A DNA stretch of 50,657 nt from Terriglobales bacterium (GTDB taxonomy: Bacteria; Acidobacteriota; Terriglobia; Terriglobales; Acidobacteriaceae): NCBI GenBank assembly GCA_024281115.1, contig JAMXLI010000292.1, forward strand, positions 1 through 50,657. Direction: 5' to 3'. A program made the position numbers and the translations under genes. Each line of letters opens with the position of its first letter. Position 1 is the stretch's first letter. The notes below the pieces were generated by a model that saw only the letters and a program-made list of their open reading frames with translations, searched no databases and was not told where the DNA came from. Of this stretch, positions 1 through 8,495 are shown one piece after another.

Positions 1-739
1 GCTTGTCTTCGCCGGGAATGGAGGTGGGATGGACCTGGATGAACTCGCCGTTGGCGTAAAAGCAGCCTTGCTGGTAGAGGGCGGACTGGGCCGAGCCGGT
101 GCAGACCACGGAGTTGGTGGACTTGCCGAAGATGGCGCCGATGCCGCCGGTGGCCACGATGACCGCGTCAGCAGGGAAGGTGCGCACTTCCATGGTGCGC
201 AGGTCGAGCGCGCAGATGCCGCGGCAGGCGCGCTGGCCATCGAGTACCGCGGAGAGAAATTCCCAGTGCTCGTACTTGCGGACCTTCCCCTCGGCTTCGT
301 GGCGGCGCACCTGCTCGTCGAGAGCGTACAGCAGTTGCTGGCCGGTGGTAGCCCCCGCAAAGGCGGTACGGTTATACAGCGTGCCCCCGAAGCGGCGGAA
401 GTCAAGCAGGCCCTCGGGCGTGCGGTTGAAGGGAACGCCCATACGGTCCAGAAGATCGATGATGCCCGGGGCGGCGTCGCACATCCCCTTAACCGGCGGC
501 TGGTTGGCCAGGAAATCGCCGCCGTAAATCGTGTCGTCAAAGTGCTGCCAGGTGGAGTCGCCCTCGCCCTTCAGGTTCTTGGCGGCATTGATTCCCCCCT
601 GCGCGCACACCGAGTGCGAGCGCTTCACGGGCACAATGGAGAACAGGTCCACCTGTCCGCCCATTTCGGCGATCTTGATGACCGCGGAGAGGCCCGCCAG
701 ACCGCCTCCGATCACGATAATCCTGGGATTAGCAGCCAT
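1..739 (-). CDS. sdhA: Succinate dehydrogenase/fumarate reductase flavoprotein subunit, 3' part missing
   Basis: N-terminal 246 codons of the FAD subunit that oxidises succinate to fumarate in complex II; the rest lies beyond the left edge. Visible: a Rossmann FAD-binding start (IIVIGGGLAGLSA, residues 7-19) and the SHSVCAQGGINAA motif, whose His42 corresponds to the histidine that carries covalent FAD in this family. The ATG at 739 follows sdhC by 15 bases, so the two are co-transcribed. An iron-sulfur subunit (sdhB) is expected just outside the window (inference). Succinate dehydrogenase is likelier than L-aspartate oxidase because sdhC is directly upstream. Confidence 0.95.
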   Translation of the reverse strand, partial: MAANPRIIVIGGGLAGLSAVIKIAEMGGQVDLFSIVPVKRSHSVCAQGGINAAKNLKGEGDSTWQHFDDTIYGGDFLANQPPVKGMCDAAPGIIDLLDRMGVPFNRTPEGLLDFRRFGGTLYNRTAFAGATTGQQLLYALDEQVRRHEAEGKVRKYEHWEFLSAVLDGQRACRGICALDLRTMEVRTFPADAVIVATGGIGAIFGKSTNSVVCTGSAQSALYQQGCFYANGEFIQVHPTSIPGEDK

Positions 740-754
740 AGTCGTTTGCCCGCT

Positions 755-1489
755 TCAGTGCAGCCAGGCGTTCTCCGTGGCCGGCGGCGGCGCCGGCGGA
801 GTGGTCAGGAAGGCCACCATGCTGGCCGTCCCCACCGTGATGAACACCGCCGCGATCAGGATGCACACCAGGCCAAAGCGGCGGCGCGCCTTGTCACCGA
901 CAAAAATTCCCCACTTGGCCGCGAACAGCCAGAGTCCATAAGCGAAGTGCCACGAGGCGGCGATGATGCCCACAAAATAAAATGCCACCGCCCAGGGATG
1001 GCGCAATTCGTTCTGCACTTTCCAGAAAGCGGCGGCGGTATTGGTCAGGATGTGGACGCCGTTGAAGCGCATGGACCACACGTGCCAGCCCATGTAGAAG
1101 AAAGCGATGGCGCCGGTCCAGCGCTGCGAGGTGTACAGCCAGTTGCCGGTCCAGGGATACTCGCCCAGGTTGGATTCCCCGCGGTACCAGATGTAAAAGC
1201 CGTAGAAGGAATGGTAGGCGATGGGCAGCCAGATAAAAAACAGCTCCAGGAAGAAGACGAACGGCAGCCCGCTCAGAAAACGGACGTTCTCGTTGTAGGC
1301 GTTGACCCCATTGGTGGAAAACGCGTTGGAGAAAAAGTGCTCAATCAGGAAGGCCCCAATGGGGAAAATACCGCTCAGCGAATGCAGGCGCCGCAACAGG
1401 AACGAGCGGCCCTGCCCGGCGCGCAAAGGCGCAACTCCGGAGGGCATTTTAGAAGCGGGGACAGCCGCGGACGTGCTGGCCGATGCCAC
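755..1489 (-). CDS. sdhC: Succinate dehydrogenase cytochrome b subunit (B. subtilis b558 type)
   Basis: A 244-residue integral membrane protein that anchors complex II and passes electrons to quinone. It has about five hydrophobic segments and histidines in membrane positions typical of the diheme b558 family: His36 and His51 in the first helix region, then AYHSFYG, MGWHVW and ASWHFAYG. Single-gene anchors of this size are the Gram-positive/Acidobacteria/epsilon type, not the SdhC+SdhD pair of Proteobacteria. The start is GTG at 1489, preceded by a good AGGAG six bases upstream. It is the first gene of an sdhC-sdhA operon; 119 bases separate it from rdgB, which is on the same strand. Confidence 0.93.
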   Translation of the reverse strand: MASASTSAAVPASKMPSGVAPLRAGQGRSFLLRRLHSLSGIFPIGAFLIEHFFSNAFSTNGVNAYNENVRFLSGLPFVFFLELFFIWLPIAYHSFYGFYIWYRGESNLGEYPWTGNWLYTSQRWTGAIAFFYMGWHVWSMRFNGVHILTNTAAAFWKVQNELRHPWAVAFYFVGIIAASWHFAYGLWLFAAKWGIFVGDKARRRFGLVCILIAAVFITVGTASMVAFLTTPPAPPPATENAWLH

Positions 1490-1608
1490 GAACGACTCCT
1501 GCGGACCGAGATGGTGAAGCCAAACTCATCATTATCAATTTCGCAATTGATGGGAGTCAAGGACGCGCGGGCTTTCCCCGCGCGGCGGGTCCCCAGAGGA
1601 AGCCCGTC

Positions 1609-2217
1609 TCAGCCGCTAAACGTATCGTTCCACGACAGGAATTTCTCGAAAGCATGCCCGCGGTGGCTCACGCCGGCCTTCTCCTCCGGCGCGAGTTCGG
1701 CAAAGGTCTTGCCCAGCGCGGGCAGGTAGAAAAGCGGATCGTAGCCGAAGCCTTGCGTTCCCCGGGCTTGTGGCAGCACCATTCCCTGGGCCTCCCCGCG
1801 AAAGGTGCGGAGAAGCCGGCCCGCGCGCGCGGCCGCAATCACGCAAACGAAGCGGGCGCGCCGGTCGGACTTACCCGCCAGTTCCGCGAGCAGGCGGGCG
1901 TTGTTGGCTTCATCGCTGGCATTGCCGGAGTGGGGCCCGGTGGCGGCATAGCGCGCCGAGAGCACGCCGGGCGCGCCGCCGAGCGCGCTCACCTCCAAGC
2001 CGGAATCGTCGGCGATCACCAGTTGGCCGGGGGCCAAGCGGCTGTAATGCACGGCCTTCTTGGCGGCATTCTCCTCAAACGTAGCGCCGTCTTCGATCGC
2101 CGGGGGCAGCGAGTCAAAGCCGGGAAGCGGCAGCAGTTCAACCCCGTGGCGCCGGGCGGCGCCCGCAAAATCCCGCAGCTTGCCCGGATTGGAAGTGGCC
2201 ACCACCACCGTGTTCAT
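1609..2217 (-). CDS. rdgB: XTP/dITP pyrophosphatase (Ham1/RdgB family)
   Basis: A 202-residue house-cleaning nucleotidase that hydrolyses non-canonical purine triphosphates (dITP, XTP) to the monophosphate. Family signatures are present: an N-terminal nucleotide-binding TSNPGKLRDF, the DDSGLEV acidic motif, FGYDPLFYLP, and the C-terminal GVSHRGHAF (SHR) motif. Length is normal. The frame is open upstream to 2295, but the family start is the ATG at 2217. That start has no Shine-Dalgarno; instead TAAGAT lies 8 bases upstream, compatible with a leaderless or nearly leaderless transcript. sdhC follows 119 bases downstream on the same strand. Confidence 0.95.
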   Translation of the reverse strand: MNTVVVATSNPGKLRDFAGAARRHGVELLPLPGFDSLPPAIEDGATFEENAAKKAVHYSRLAPGQLVIADDSGLEVSALGGAPGVLSARYAATGPHSGNASDEANNARLLAELAGKSDRRARFVCVIAAARAGRLLRTFRGEAQGMVLPQARGTQGFGYDPLFYLPALGKTFAELAPEEKAGVSHRGHAFEKFLSWNDTFSG

Positions 2218-2468
2218 GCGGCATGATCTTACCTGCAGCGGGCGCGTGCCGCACAAAGGGAGGGACCGCGCGGCGCGTGCATCCGGATAACGCAAGTTCC
2301 GGGCGCGAATACGTTCTATCGAGAGCGGACGAAGAGGGTTCCCGGAAGGAGTTCATGACCAAGGTGCATCGCCCTTTGGGAGCACTTGGAAGGCCGGGAT
2401 TGCTCTAGAATTTATTCGGCGCACGCTTGCGGACAGTTCCGCATCCAAAGAAGAAGGTTCCGAACAGC

Positions 2469-3401
2469 ATGAAAAATCTGTTTCTGGCCATGAGCGTAAT
2501 GGCGCTGACCGGCGCATGCTGGGCGGCGGCCCTGGGCACCTCCACGCGTTCTGCCATCCCCGGCGACGCCCAGCAGATCATTTCCGTGGATTATCGCGCG
2601 CTGCGCAACAATGCTACCGCGCAAGCCCTAAAGAACCAGGTTCTGCCGGAAAACCTGAAGGCTTTCGAAACCTCGTTGCGGGGCGTGGGCATCAACCCGG
2701 AGAAGGAACTGGAGCAACTGACGTTCGTTTCGTACCGGACTCCCCGGCAGGGGCTGAAGGTGGTGGGGTTCGCCCAAGGCCAATTCACCCAGTCGCTGGT
2801 GCTCCGGAAGCTGCGGCTGCGGAAGGTGAAGCCCGCGACCTACTCCAGCGCGGCCATCTATCCCATGGGCGATGGAATGCAGATGACTTTTCTCGACAGC
2901 TCAACGCTGCTGTTCGGCGACGGCAGCGCGGTCCGCGGCGCGGTGGACGCGCGCGACGGCGCCCTGCCCAACCTGGACAGCAATCCCGACATGTCCGACA
3001 TGCTGGGCGCGGTCGAGTCGGAGCCGGTCTGGAGCCTGCTCGATGCCGTGGGCACGCAGAACATGATGCGCTCGGCCCTGGGCGAAGCTTCCCAACTCGC
3101 CGACTATAGCCAGGTGAAGAAGCGGCTGGTGGGATCGCATTACATCATGAACTTCAACAGCGGCGTGGATTTCAACCTGGACGTGCTGACCTCGGATTCC
3201 ATGATGGCAGCCACGCTCTCCTCGCTGGTGAAGGCGGGCATGCTCTACCGCAAAATGACCGCAACGCCCATTGAGAGGGTGGCGCTCGACAGCCTCACCG
3301 TAAGTTCCGACAGTTCGGCGCTGAAGCTGCACTTCCGCACCGACGACAACCGCTTCCAGGCGCTGTTGCACTCCGACCTCTTTGCGGCGGTTTCTCACTA
3401 A
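2469..3401 (+). CDS. Secreted protein of unknown function
   Basis: A 310-residue protein with an N-terminal signal peptide (MKNLFLAMSVMALTGACWAA). The signal includes a Cys, but no convincing lipobox follows. The mature part is mixed alpha/beta with no catalytic motif I recognise. A repeated pattern of hydrophobic strands and 'FGDGSAVRGAVDARDG' recalls proteins that assess stored errors or damage, but I cannot assign a family. The ATG at 2469 is chosen over an in-frame upstream start because an AAGAAGAAGG stretch lies about 10 bases upstream and the signal peptide begins there. It converges on the DUF1059 gene. A -10-like TAGAAT at 2406-2411 may belong to its promoter. Confidence 0.8.
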   Translation: MKNLFLAMSVMALTGACWAAALGTSTRSAIPGDAQQIISVDYRALRNNATAQALKNQVLPENLKAFETSLRGVGINPEKELEQLTFVSYRTPRQGLKVVGFAQGQFTQSLVLRKLRLRKVKPATYSSAAIYPMGDGMQMTFLDSSTLLFGDGSAVRGAVDARDGALPNLDSNPDMSDMLGAVESEPVWSLLDAVGTQNMMRSALGEASQLADYSQVKKRLVGSHYIMNFNSGVDFNLDVLTSDSMMAATLSSLVKAGMLYRKMTATPIERVALDSLTVSSDSSALKLHFRTDDNRFQALLHSDLFAAVSH

Positions 3402-3411
3402 AAGAATGGCA

Positions 3412-3441
3412 ACGTAAGAAAGGGCGGCTCTGGGCCGCCCT
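3412..3441 (-). terminator. Rho-independent terminator-like hairpin between convergent genes
   Basis: A perfect 8-bp stem (AGGGCGGC/GCCGCCCT, loop TCTGG) at 3421-3441. Read on the minus strand it is followed by TTCTTACGTT, giving a T-rich tail suitable for ending the DUF1059 transcript. The plus-strand side has no T-run, though it may still slow readthrough from the secreted-protein gene. Confidence 0.6.
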
Positions 3442-3466
3442 CGGTGTGTCCACTGCCGCGTTCCGC

Positions 3467-3694
3467 TCAGGCTGCCCGGTCGCGAATGGCGCCGCGCACA
3501 CGGCTGCGGGCGTCGTTGTCGAAGTTGCTGATGTTGTGGTGTTCGCGACCGTGACGCTCGATCTGCGGCAGAATTTCCTCTTCCGACTTGCCGCTCACCT
3601 CCCAGTTGCATTCTTTGTGGCCAAGGTCAGCGCAGCGAAAATGCTTCTGCTTCGACTGCCCGGAGGGGTTCGACGACCTGGTTTCCTGTGCCAT
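3467..3694 (-). CDS. DUF1059 small Cys/His protein
   Basis: A 75-residue protein matching the DUF1059 pattern: FRCADLGHKECNWEVSG near residues 19-35, then 'SEEEILPQIERHGREHH' and a C-terminal VRGAIRDR. Cys and His spacing suggests a small metal-binding domain; no biochemical role is established to my knowledge. The ATG at 3694 has a textbook AGGAGG six to seven bases upstream, among the strongest ribosome-binding sites in the window. It lies 98 bases downstream of glmU on the same strand and ends at its own terminator, so it is probably transcribed separately. Confidence 0.85.
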   Translation of the reverse strand: MAQETRSSNPSGQSKQKHFRCADLGHKECNWEVSGKSEEEILPQIERHGREHHNISNFDNDARSRVRGAIRDRAA

Positions 3695-3792
3695 GCAAGA
3701 TCCTCCTAGATTTTTGGGGTTACCAGGTTGGATGTGGGACGCAGCGCGGGCGATGCCCGCCGGGAAAAACTCACTCGCGAGAGGCTAAACGT

Positions 3793-5226
3793 TCAAGTAT
3801 TACTTTCACGCCGGCGCTTGGCCCACTGTGACTTAGTGACTTGGCGCGTACGCGCCAGTGCCAGCGCATCTTCCGGAACATCTTCGGTGACGGTGGAACC
3901 GGCGGCCACGTACGCATTCCTGCCTACCCGCACCGGAGCGACCAGGGTAGCGTCACTGCCGATGAAGGCGCCGTCCTCGATCACGGTCGTGTGCTTGCGG
4001 CTTCCATCGTAGTTGCAGGTGATGGTGCCCGCGCCTACGTTGACTCGCTCACCAATCTCCGCGTCGCCCAGATAGGTAAGGTGGTTGGCCTTGGAAGCTT
4101 TGCCCAGGCGCGCCTTCTTGGTCTCCACGAAATTCCCCACGTGCGCACCTTCGCCGATCTCGCTACCGGGACGCAGGTGCGAATACGGTCCCAGCACCGC
4201 GCCCGCGGCCACGCGCGCCTGCTCGAGGACGCAGCCGTGGCGCACCACGACCCCGTCGGCGAGTTCGCTGTCGGTGAGGACCGAATAGGAGCGCACACGG
4301 CAATCGCTACCTATGCGGGTCTGGCCGAGAATCTGGACGAAGGGCTCGATCACGGTGTCGGGACCGACCTGCACGTCGGCATCAATGACGCACGTCTGGG
4401 GCGCGTAAATGGTCACGCCCTCCTCGGCGAGGCGGCGCGCTTTCTCCAGCCGCAGCTCCGCATCCACCTCCGCCAGTTCCCACCGCGTGTTGCAGCCCAG
4501 GATCTCGTGCGGATTGCTGGCCGAGAGCGCTACCACCTTTTCTCCGGCGCGCGCCAGCACGCCTGCCATGTCGGTAAGGTAGTACTCGCGGTGCGCATTG
4601 TCGGTGGTCAGGCGCGCGATGTGCTCAAACAGAGGCTTTGCCCTGAAGCCGTAAAATCCGGCATTCACTTCCTTGAGCCTGCGTTGCCTGTCGGTGAGGG
4701 ACTTTTCTTCCGCGATTTGCGCCACCGAGCGGCCGTCACGGCGGTAGAGGATACGGCCATAGCCGCGGGGTTCGTCCAGCACCGCGCTCAGGATAGTCAT
4801 GGCGGCGCGCTGCTGCAGGTGATACTCGCTCAGACGCTGCAGCGTGGCGGGAGTGATCAGCGGGGCATCCCCGGAGAGGACGAGGACGTGGTCGTAGTGC
4901 TGCACGGCGTCGCGGGCGCTCGTCACGGCGTGGCCGGTGCCGCGCTGTTCGCGCTGGTAAATGAAATTTACGCCGGACGCGGCCACTGCCTGGCGCACGC
5001 GCTCCGCTTCGTGGCCGATGATGGCGTAAACGTCGCTGGCGGGGAATACCCGGGTGGCGGCATCAATCACGTGCCGCAGCAGCGGCTTGCCGCCCACTTC
5101 GTGCAGGACCTTGGGATGTTTGGACTTCAGGCGGGTGCCTTTGCCCGCGGCCATGATCAGCACTGCCATGCGGGGATTCGCTTCCCGCGCCATGCCCGAT
5201 TGGCCGGACGGTTTCGAGCGAGACAT
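3793..5226 (-). CDS. glmU: Bifunctional UDP-GlcNAc pyrophosphorylase / glucosamine-1-phosphate acetyltransferase
   Basis: Makes UDP-N-acetylglucosamine for peptidoglycan and outer-membrane glycans: the C-terminal domain acetylates GlcN-1-P and the N-terminal domain uridylylates GlcNAc-1-P. The nucleotidyltransferase signature (LIMAAGKGTRLKS then PKVLHEVGGKPLL) is near residues 23-50. The second half is a left-handed beta-helix of hexapeptide repeats (IEPFVQI, VGPDTV, IGEGAHVGNFVE) with the acetyltransferase segment NHLTYLGDAEIGERVNVGAG. The 477 residues are slightly longer than usual. The ATG at 5226 is preferred because GGAG lies just upstream; later Met12 and Met20 give the classical length. 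Probably in one transcript with yvcK 88 bases upstream. Confidence 0.97.
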   Translation of the reverse strand: MSRSKPSGQSGMAREANPRMAVLIMAAGKGTRLKSKHPKVLHEVGGKPLLRHVIDAATRVFPASDVYAIIGHEAERVRQAVAASGVNFIYQREQRGTGHAVTSARDAVQHYDHVLVLSGDAPLITPATLQRLSEYHLQQRAAMTILSAVLDEPRGYGRILYRRDGRSVAQIAEEKSLTDRQRRLKEVNAGFYGFRAKPLFEHIARLTTDNAHREYYLTDMAGVLARAGEKVVALSASNPHEILGCNTRWELAEVDAELRLEKARRLAEEGVTIYAPQTCVIDADVQVGPDTVIEPFVQILGQTRIGSDCRVRSYSVLTDSELADGVVVRHGCVLEQARVAAGAVLGPYSHLRPGSEIGEGAHVGNFVETKKARLGKASKANHLTYLGDAEIGERVNVGAGTITCNYDGSRKHTTVIEDGAFIGSDATLVAPVRVGRNAYVAAGSTVTEDVPEDALALARTRQVTKSQWAKRRRESNT

Positions 5227-5314
5227 TGCGCTCCATAGTAGCAGGCGTCTTCAACATGGCTGGGTTGCAGAAAAGGGAACTGCGGGGCGCGAGCCGGCGT
5301 TGCCGGCCTGAATT

Positions 5315-6385
5315 CTATTGCACCATCGAGCTGGCGGTTTGCCGGCGTGCCACCGCCATCCTCAGCAGATCGAGCGCCAGACGGTCCGTGGCGTGGCGGG
5401 CTACCCCATCCGCCTCTTCCAGGTAGTCGCCGAGGATGGCGCGCACGCCCAGCGCCTCGATGGCGGCGGCATCGGGAACAATCTGCGCTGCGCGCTCGCG
5501 GGCATAGTTGGCGGCCACCACTTGCGACACCGGCGTCTGGTTCACCAGCGCACAGTCAAACACCGGCAGGCCGGCGTGCGTGTTCAGCACGCGAATATGA
5601 TCGGCCGCGGTTAATCCCAGGCTTTCGTTGGCCTCGGTCATCAGATTGCAAACGAAGACTTTGACGGCACGCGAAGCGGCCGCCGCTTCCGGAATGCCGC
5701 GCACCAGCAGGTTGGGCACGAGGCTGGTAAACAGCGAGCCGGGTCCGATCGTGATCAGGTCGGCTGCGGCGATGGCCTGCAGCGTTTCCGGCAGCGGCTC
5801 GACATCGGGCGGCACCAGGCAGAGTTCGACGATGCGCCCGGAGCTGGCGGTGATGTTGGTTTCTCCACGCACAGTACTGCCGTCCGCCATCACCGCCTCC
5901 AGCTGCACATCGGAAATGGTGGAGGGGTAAATGCGCCCCCGCGTGGCCAGGATCTCCGAGGAGAGCTTCACCGCTTCCGCGAAGTCCCCGGTAATGGCGG
6001 TGAGCGCGGTCAGGAACAGGTTTCCGAAGCTGTGACCGTCCAGCCCGGTTCCCGCCTGGAAGCGGTGCTGAAACAGGCGGGACAGCAGGGCTTCGTCTTC
6101 GGAGAGCGCGGCAATGCAGTTGCGGATATCGCCGGGGGGAAGGATGTTGAAGTCGCGCCGCAAACGCCCGCTGGAACCTCCATCGTCGGTTACGGTGACC
6201 ACCGCCGCCAGTTCGTCGATGGCGGGGGCGGAGGAACTCTGGGCGGCTGCAGCCTCGGCCAGCACGTACTTCTTTAAACCTTTCAGCAGGGTAGAGAGGC
6301 CGGTGCCGCCACCCATGGCGACCACGCGTACGGGGACGGGATTGCCGGGCTGCGGGCCTGAAACTGCCGGCGTGCCCTGCGCCAT
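5315..6385 (-). CDS. yvcK: YvcK/CofD-like UDP-sugar-binding regulatory protein (gluconeogenesis factor family)
   Basis: A 356-residue member of the YvcK family, known in B. subtilis to bind UDP-GlcNAc and to be needed on gluconeogenic carbon sources and for cell-wall homeostasis. Seen: VVAMGGGTGLSTLLKGLK (about residues 22-39) and VTVTDDGGSSGRLRRDF followed by PPGDIRNC, the signature of the CofD/YvcK fold. CofD itself (F420 biosynthesis) is unlikely, since no F420 genes are nearby and the GGGTGLS form is YvcK-like. The start ATG lies 3 bases after the stop of the TPR gene, so the two are translationally coupled. Co-location with glmU, whose product it probably binds, supports the call. Confidence 0.92.
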   Translation of the reverse strand: MAQGTPAVSGPQPGNPVPVRVVAMGGGTGLSTLLKGLKKYVLAEAAAAQSSSAPAIDELAAVVTVTDDGGSSGRLRRDFNILPPGDIRNCIAALSEDEALLSRLFQHRFQAGTGLDGHSFGNLFLTALTAITGDFAEAVKLSSEILATRGRIYPSTISDVQLEAVMADGSTVRGETNITASSGRIVELCLVPPDVEPLPETLQAIAAADLITIGPGSLFTSLVPNLLVRGIPEAAAASRAVKVFVCNLMTEANESLGLTAADHIRVLNTHAGLPVFDCALVNQTPVSQVVAANYARERAAQIVPDAAAIEALGVRAILGDYLEEADGVARHATDRLALDLLRMAVARRQTASSMVQ

Positions 6386-6388
6386 CGG

Positions 6389-7045
6389 CTATTCGCCTTC
6401 GGAGGGCGCGGAGGGGGCGGCCAGGTCCCCGCTGGTTTCCGGGTAGAGCAGCTCGGTAAAGCGCGGATCCTCAAAAAGGTTCTGAAAATCGGTGTCGTTG
6501 CGCGCTTGGAAGCGCAAACTGGCATTCAGCTGAATGGCTTCCGCCAGGTAGCGCAACGCGTCCTCGGGATGGTTGGTCAGGCAGTAAAGCGCAGCCAGGC
6601 CGTAGGGCACATAGTCCGCTTTGGGGGCCTGCTTGGCCAGCTTCTCCAGGTGCTCGCGGGCTGCGATGTAGTCGCCCAGGTTCATCAGGGAAATGGCGTA
6701 GTCGAAGTGCTCCTCGGGCGTCTTGAAGACGGTGGCGGCGCGCTCAATGTGCTGGTTACAGGTGTTCAGGTGTACGTTGGCGCGATCGCACAGCTCGCGG
6801 CTGCCGCTGGCAATCACCTTTTGTAACAACTGGCGCGCTTTTTCATACTTCCGTTCCTGCAGCGCGCGCAATCCGGCTTCGTAGTTCTGGACTGCCTGGA
6901 GGAAGCGCGGGTCGTCATTCAGCGGTTTCTTGGGTGTCGGCGCATGCTTCATGTGCAGAATACGTCCCAGATGTCGAGGCTCTAGATCCGGCCGGTTCAC
7001 GTTGGCGAAAACTCCCGCAACCATGGCCAAGGTTTTTTTCTTCAT
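6389..7045 (-). CDS. TPR-repeat protein coupled to yvcK
   Basis: About 218 residues with tetratricopeptide-like helical pairs: 'NYEAGLRALQERKYEKARQ', 'FDYAISLMNLGDYIAAREHL' and 'VPYGLAALYCLTNHPEDALR', each with the small/large residue spacing of TPRs. Likely a protein-protein adaptor; no enzyme motif. The start is uncertain: GTG at 7051, ATG at 7045 (used here) and ATG at 6952 are all in frame, none with a clear Shine-Dalgarno. TATTCT lies 4 bases before the 6952 ATG. The stop is 3 bases from the yvcK start, implying the two are made together. Confidence 0.78.
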   Translation of the reverse strand: MKKKTLAMVAGVFANVNRPDLEPRHLGRILHMKHAPTPKKPLNDDPRFLQAVQNYEAGLRALQERKYEKARQLLQKVIASGSRELCDRANVHLNTCNQHIERAATVFKTPEEHFDYAISLMNLGDYIAAREHLEKLAKQAPKADYVPYGLAALYCLTNHPEDALRYLAEAIQLNASLRFQARNDTDFQNLFEDPRFTELLYPETSGDLAAPSAPSEGE

Positions 7046-7153
7046 ACCCACGCCAGCCTGCGGCGCCTGCGGCTACCCTGGTGCATTCCGGCGGCCCCGC
7101 AGCAGGTTACCATAGACTCACGAGGCTCCATCTGCCGCCGCCCCTGGGGACGG

Positions 7154-7606
7154 TCAGTTCAGCGCAGCGGAACTCTCCAGGTTAACGCGCTGCCAGTCCC
7201 CACGAATAATGGCCTGGCGGATCTGCTTGGCGGTCTTTCCCTTCTTATGTAACGAGTAACTCAGGTACAACTCCTTCAAGCAAGCGCCACAACGGGCGGC
7301 ATGATCGGATTCGTAGCAGCTATGCAGGCTGTTGTGTCCCATGCGGTCGCAATAGCAGTAACAGGGCTGCTGGTACAAAGTCGCCGGGATACGCGCGGCC
7401 AGCGCGTAAGCGTGCGCTACGTAGGGCTGGAACTCCGGCCCCAGCAGTTGTTCCTTGGGCAGGATGGGCGGCAGTTTCTGTCCCTTGCGGGGCGGGGCGG
7501 CATTGTAGGCAGGCACGGCGCCGGAAGAGGCATCGTCGGTCCATTGTGCCGACATGGTGAGCGCCACCAGCACGATAAAAGCTGAAGTCAGCAGGCGTTT
7601 TCGCAT
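7154..7606 (-). CDS. Secreted PCYCYC-motif protein
   Basis: A 150-residue exported protein. It has a signal peptide (MRKRLLTSAFIVLVALTMSA), then a proline-rich linker, then the Cys-rich core PCYCYCDRMGHNSLHSC followed by HAARCGACLKE. This matches the PCYCGC-motif family (Pfam PF13798), known mostly as lipoproteins of Bacillus-like and Acidobacteria-like genomes. Eight Cys with His residues suggest a bound metal or heme, or disulfides, outside the cytoplasm; function is unknown. There is no lipobox here, so it is secreted rather than lipid-anchored. The ATG at 7606 starts the signal peptide; a GTG at 7627 is also in frame. TAGAAT 22 bases upstream of the ATG could be its -10. It is divergent from lepB. 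Confidence 0.85.
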   Translation of the reverse strand: MRKRLLTSAFIVLVALTMSAQWTDDASSGAVPAYNAAPPRKGQKLPPILPKEQLLGPEFQPYVAHAYALAARIPATLYQQPCYCYCDRMGHNSLHSCYESDHAARCGACLKELYLSYSLHKKGKTAKQIRQAIIRGDWQRVNLESSAALN

Positions 7607-7725
7607 GGCAGGAGTCTCGATCGACACATTCTACTCTGATTCTTTTAGGCAGGCGACGGCCCGCTTTCCCACGGTCCCGGGCCCTCATCGGCCCCTGGAG
7701 TTCGAGGTACAATAAAGCTCCTCGG

Positions 7726-8319
7726 ATGCCTGTCGAGGCTGCCAATCGGACCGGGCCACCGGGCGTGCCTCCGCCGGCCGCGCCCCGCGGCTATCGTAGC
7801 TTGCGGCTCATGCCGGTGCTTTCCGTGTGGATGCGCGACCTGGTGATCTCGCTCGCCATTTCCGGCTTCATCATCATCTTCCTCTATCAGCCGGTGAAGG
7901 TGGAAGGCACGAGCATGATGCCCGGACTCGACGACCAGGAACGCATCTTCATCAATAAATTCGTGTACCGGCTCGAGCCCATCGAGCGGGGCGACATCAT
8001 CGTCTTCCGCTATCCCCGGGATCCCTCCAAGAGCTACATCAAGCGCGTGATCGGCGTGGCCGGCGATCGCGTGCGTATTGAAGAGGGCCAGGTCTATCTG
8101 AATGGCGAGCGGCTGCGCGAAGCCTACGTGCCCTCGCGCTTTGCCGACGATCGCTCCTACCCGGAGGTCGTGGTTCCGGCGCATTCGTTCTTCCTGCTGG
8201 GCGATCACCGCACCATGTCGGACGACAGCCGCGACTTCGGTCCTGTGGACGAGCGCTACATCTACGGCAAAGCGGTGTTCGGCTACTGGCCCGTCGGGAA
8301 GCTCGGAACACTGCGCTGA
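7726..8319 (+). CDS. lepB: Signal peptidase I
   Basis: A 197-residue membrane protease that removes signal peptides from exported proteins. One transmembrane segment (DLVISLAISGFIIIFLY, about residues 38-54) is followed by the catalytic Ser in VEGTSMMPGL and the general-base Lys in SYIKRVIGVAGD. The last box, FLLGDHRTMSDDSRDFG, is the family GDN-x-x-S-DSR motif with His replacing the usual Asn. Short, single-TM architecture as in Gram-positive and Acidobacteria enzymes. The ATG has no Shine-Dalgarno; TACAAT at 7708-7713 ends 12 bases upstream, suggesting a very short leader. Confidence 0.95.
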   Translation: MPVEAANRTGPPGVPPPAAPRGYRSLRLMPVLSVWMRDLVISLAISGFIIIFLYQPVKVEGTSMMPGLDDQERIFINKFVYRLEPIERGDIIVFRYPRDPSKSYIKRVIGVAGDRVRIEEGQVYLNGERLREAYVPSRFADDRSYPEVVVPAHSFFLLGDHRTMSDDSRDFGPVDERYIYGKAVFGYWPVGKLGTLR

Positions 8320-8495
8320 TGCTCAAGCTCCCCCCGGTTGCATCCCTGGCCATTCCCGCAAGCTGACCTCGCCGCAGCGCGTTCCACAGGCCCAAACCAG
8401 CCGTAAGTTCCGATTTGGCCCGCGGGCAGTGAAGACTTCCCAGTCGCTCTTCAATCCCGCCCGAGGTGTCCGAAGCGCTGTGATAGAACTAGCGC

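Noticed and set aside
3746-3760. GCGGGC-GAT-GCCCGC hairpin between glmU and the DUF1059 gene
   Set aside because: No T-run on either strand, so not called a terminator.
3841-5238. 465-codon open frame opposite glmU
   Set aside because: Antisense shadow of a gene with full GlmU motifs; GC-rich third positions keep the opposite frame open. Its translation has no coherent domain.
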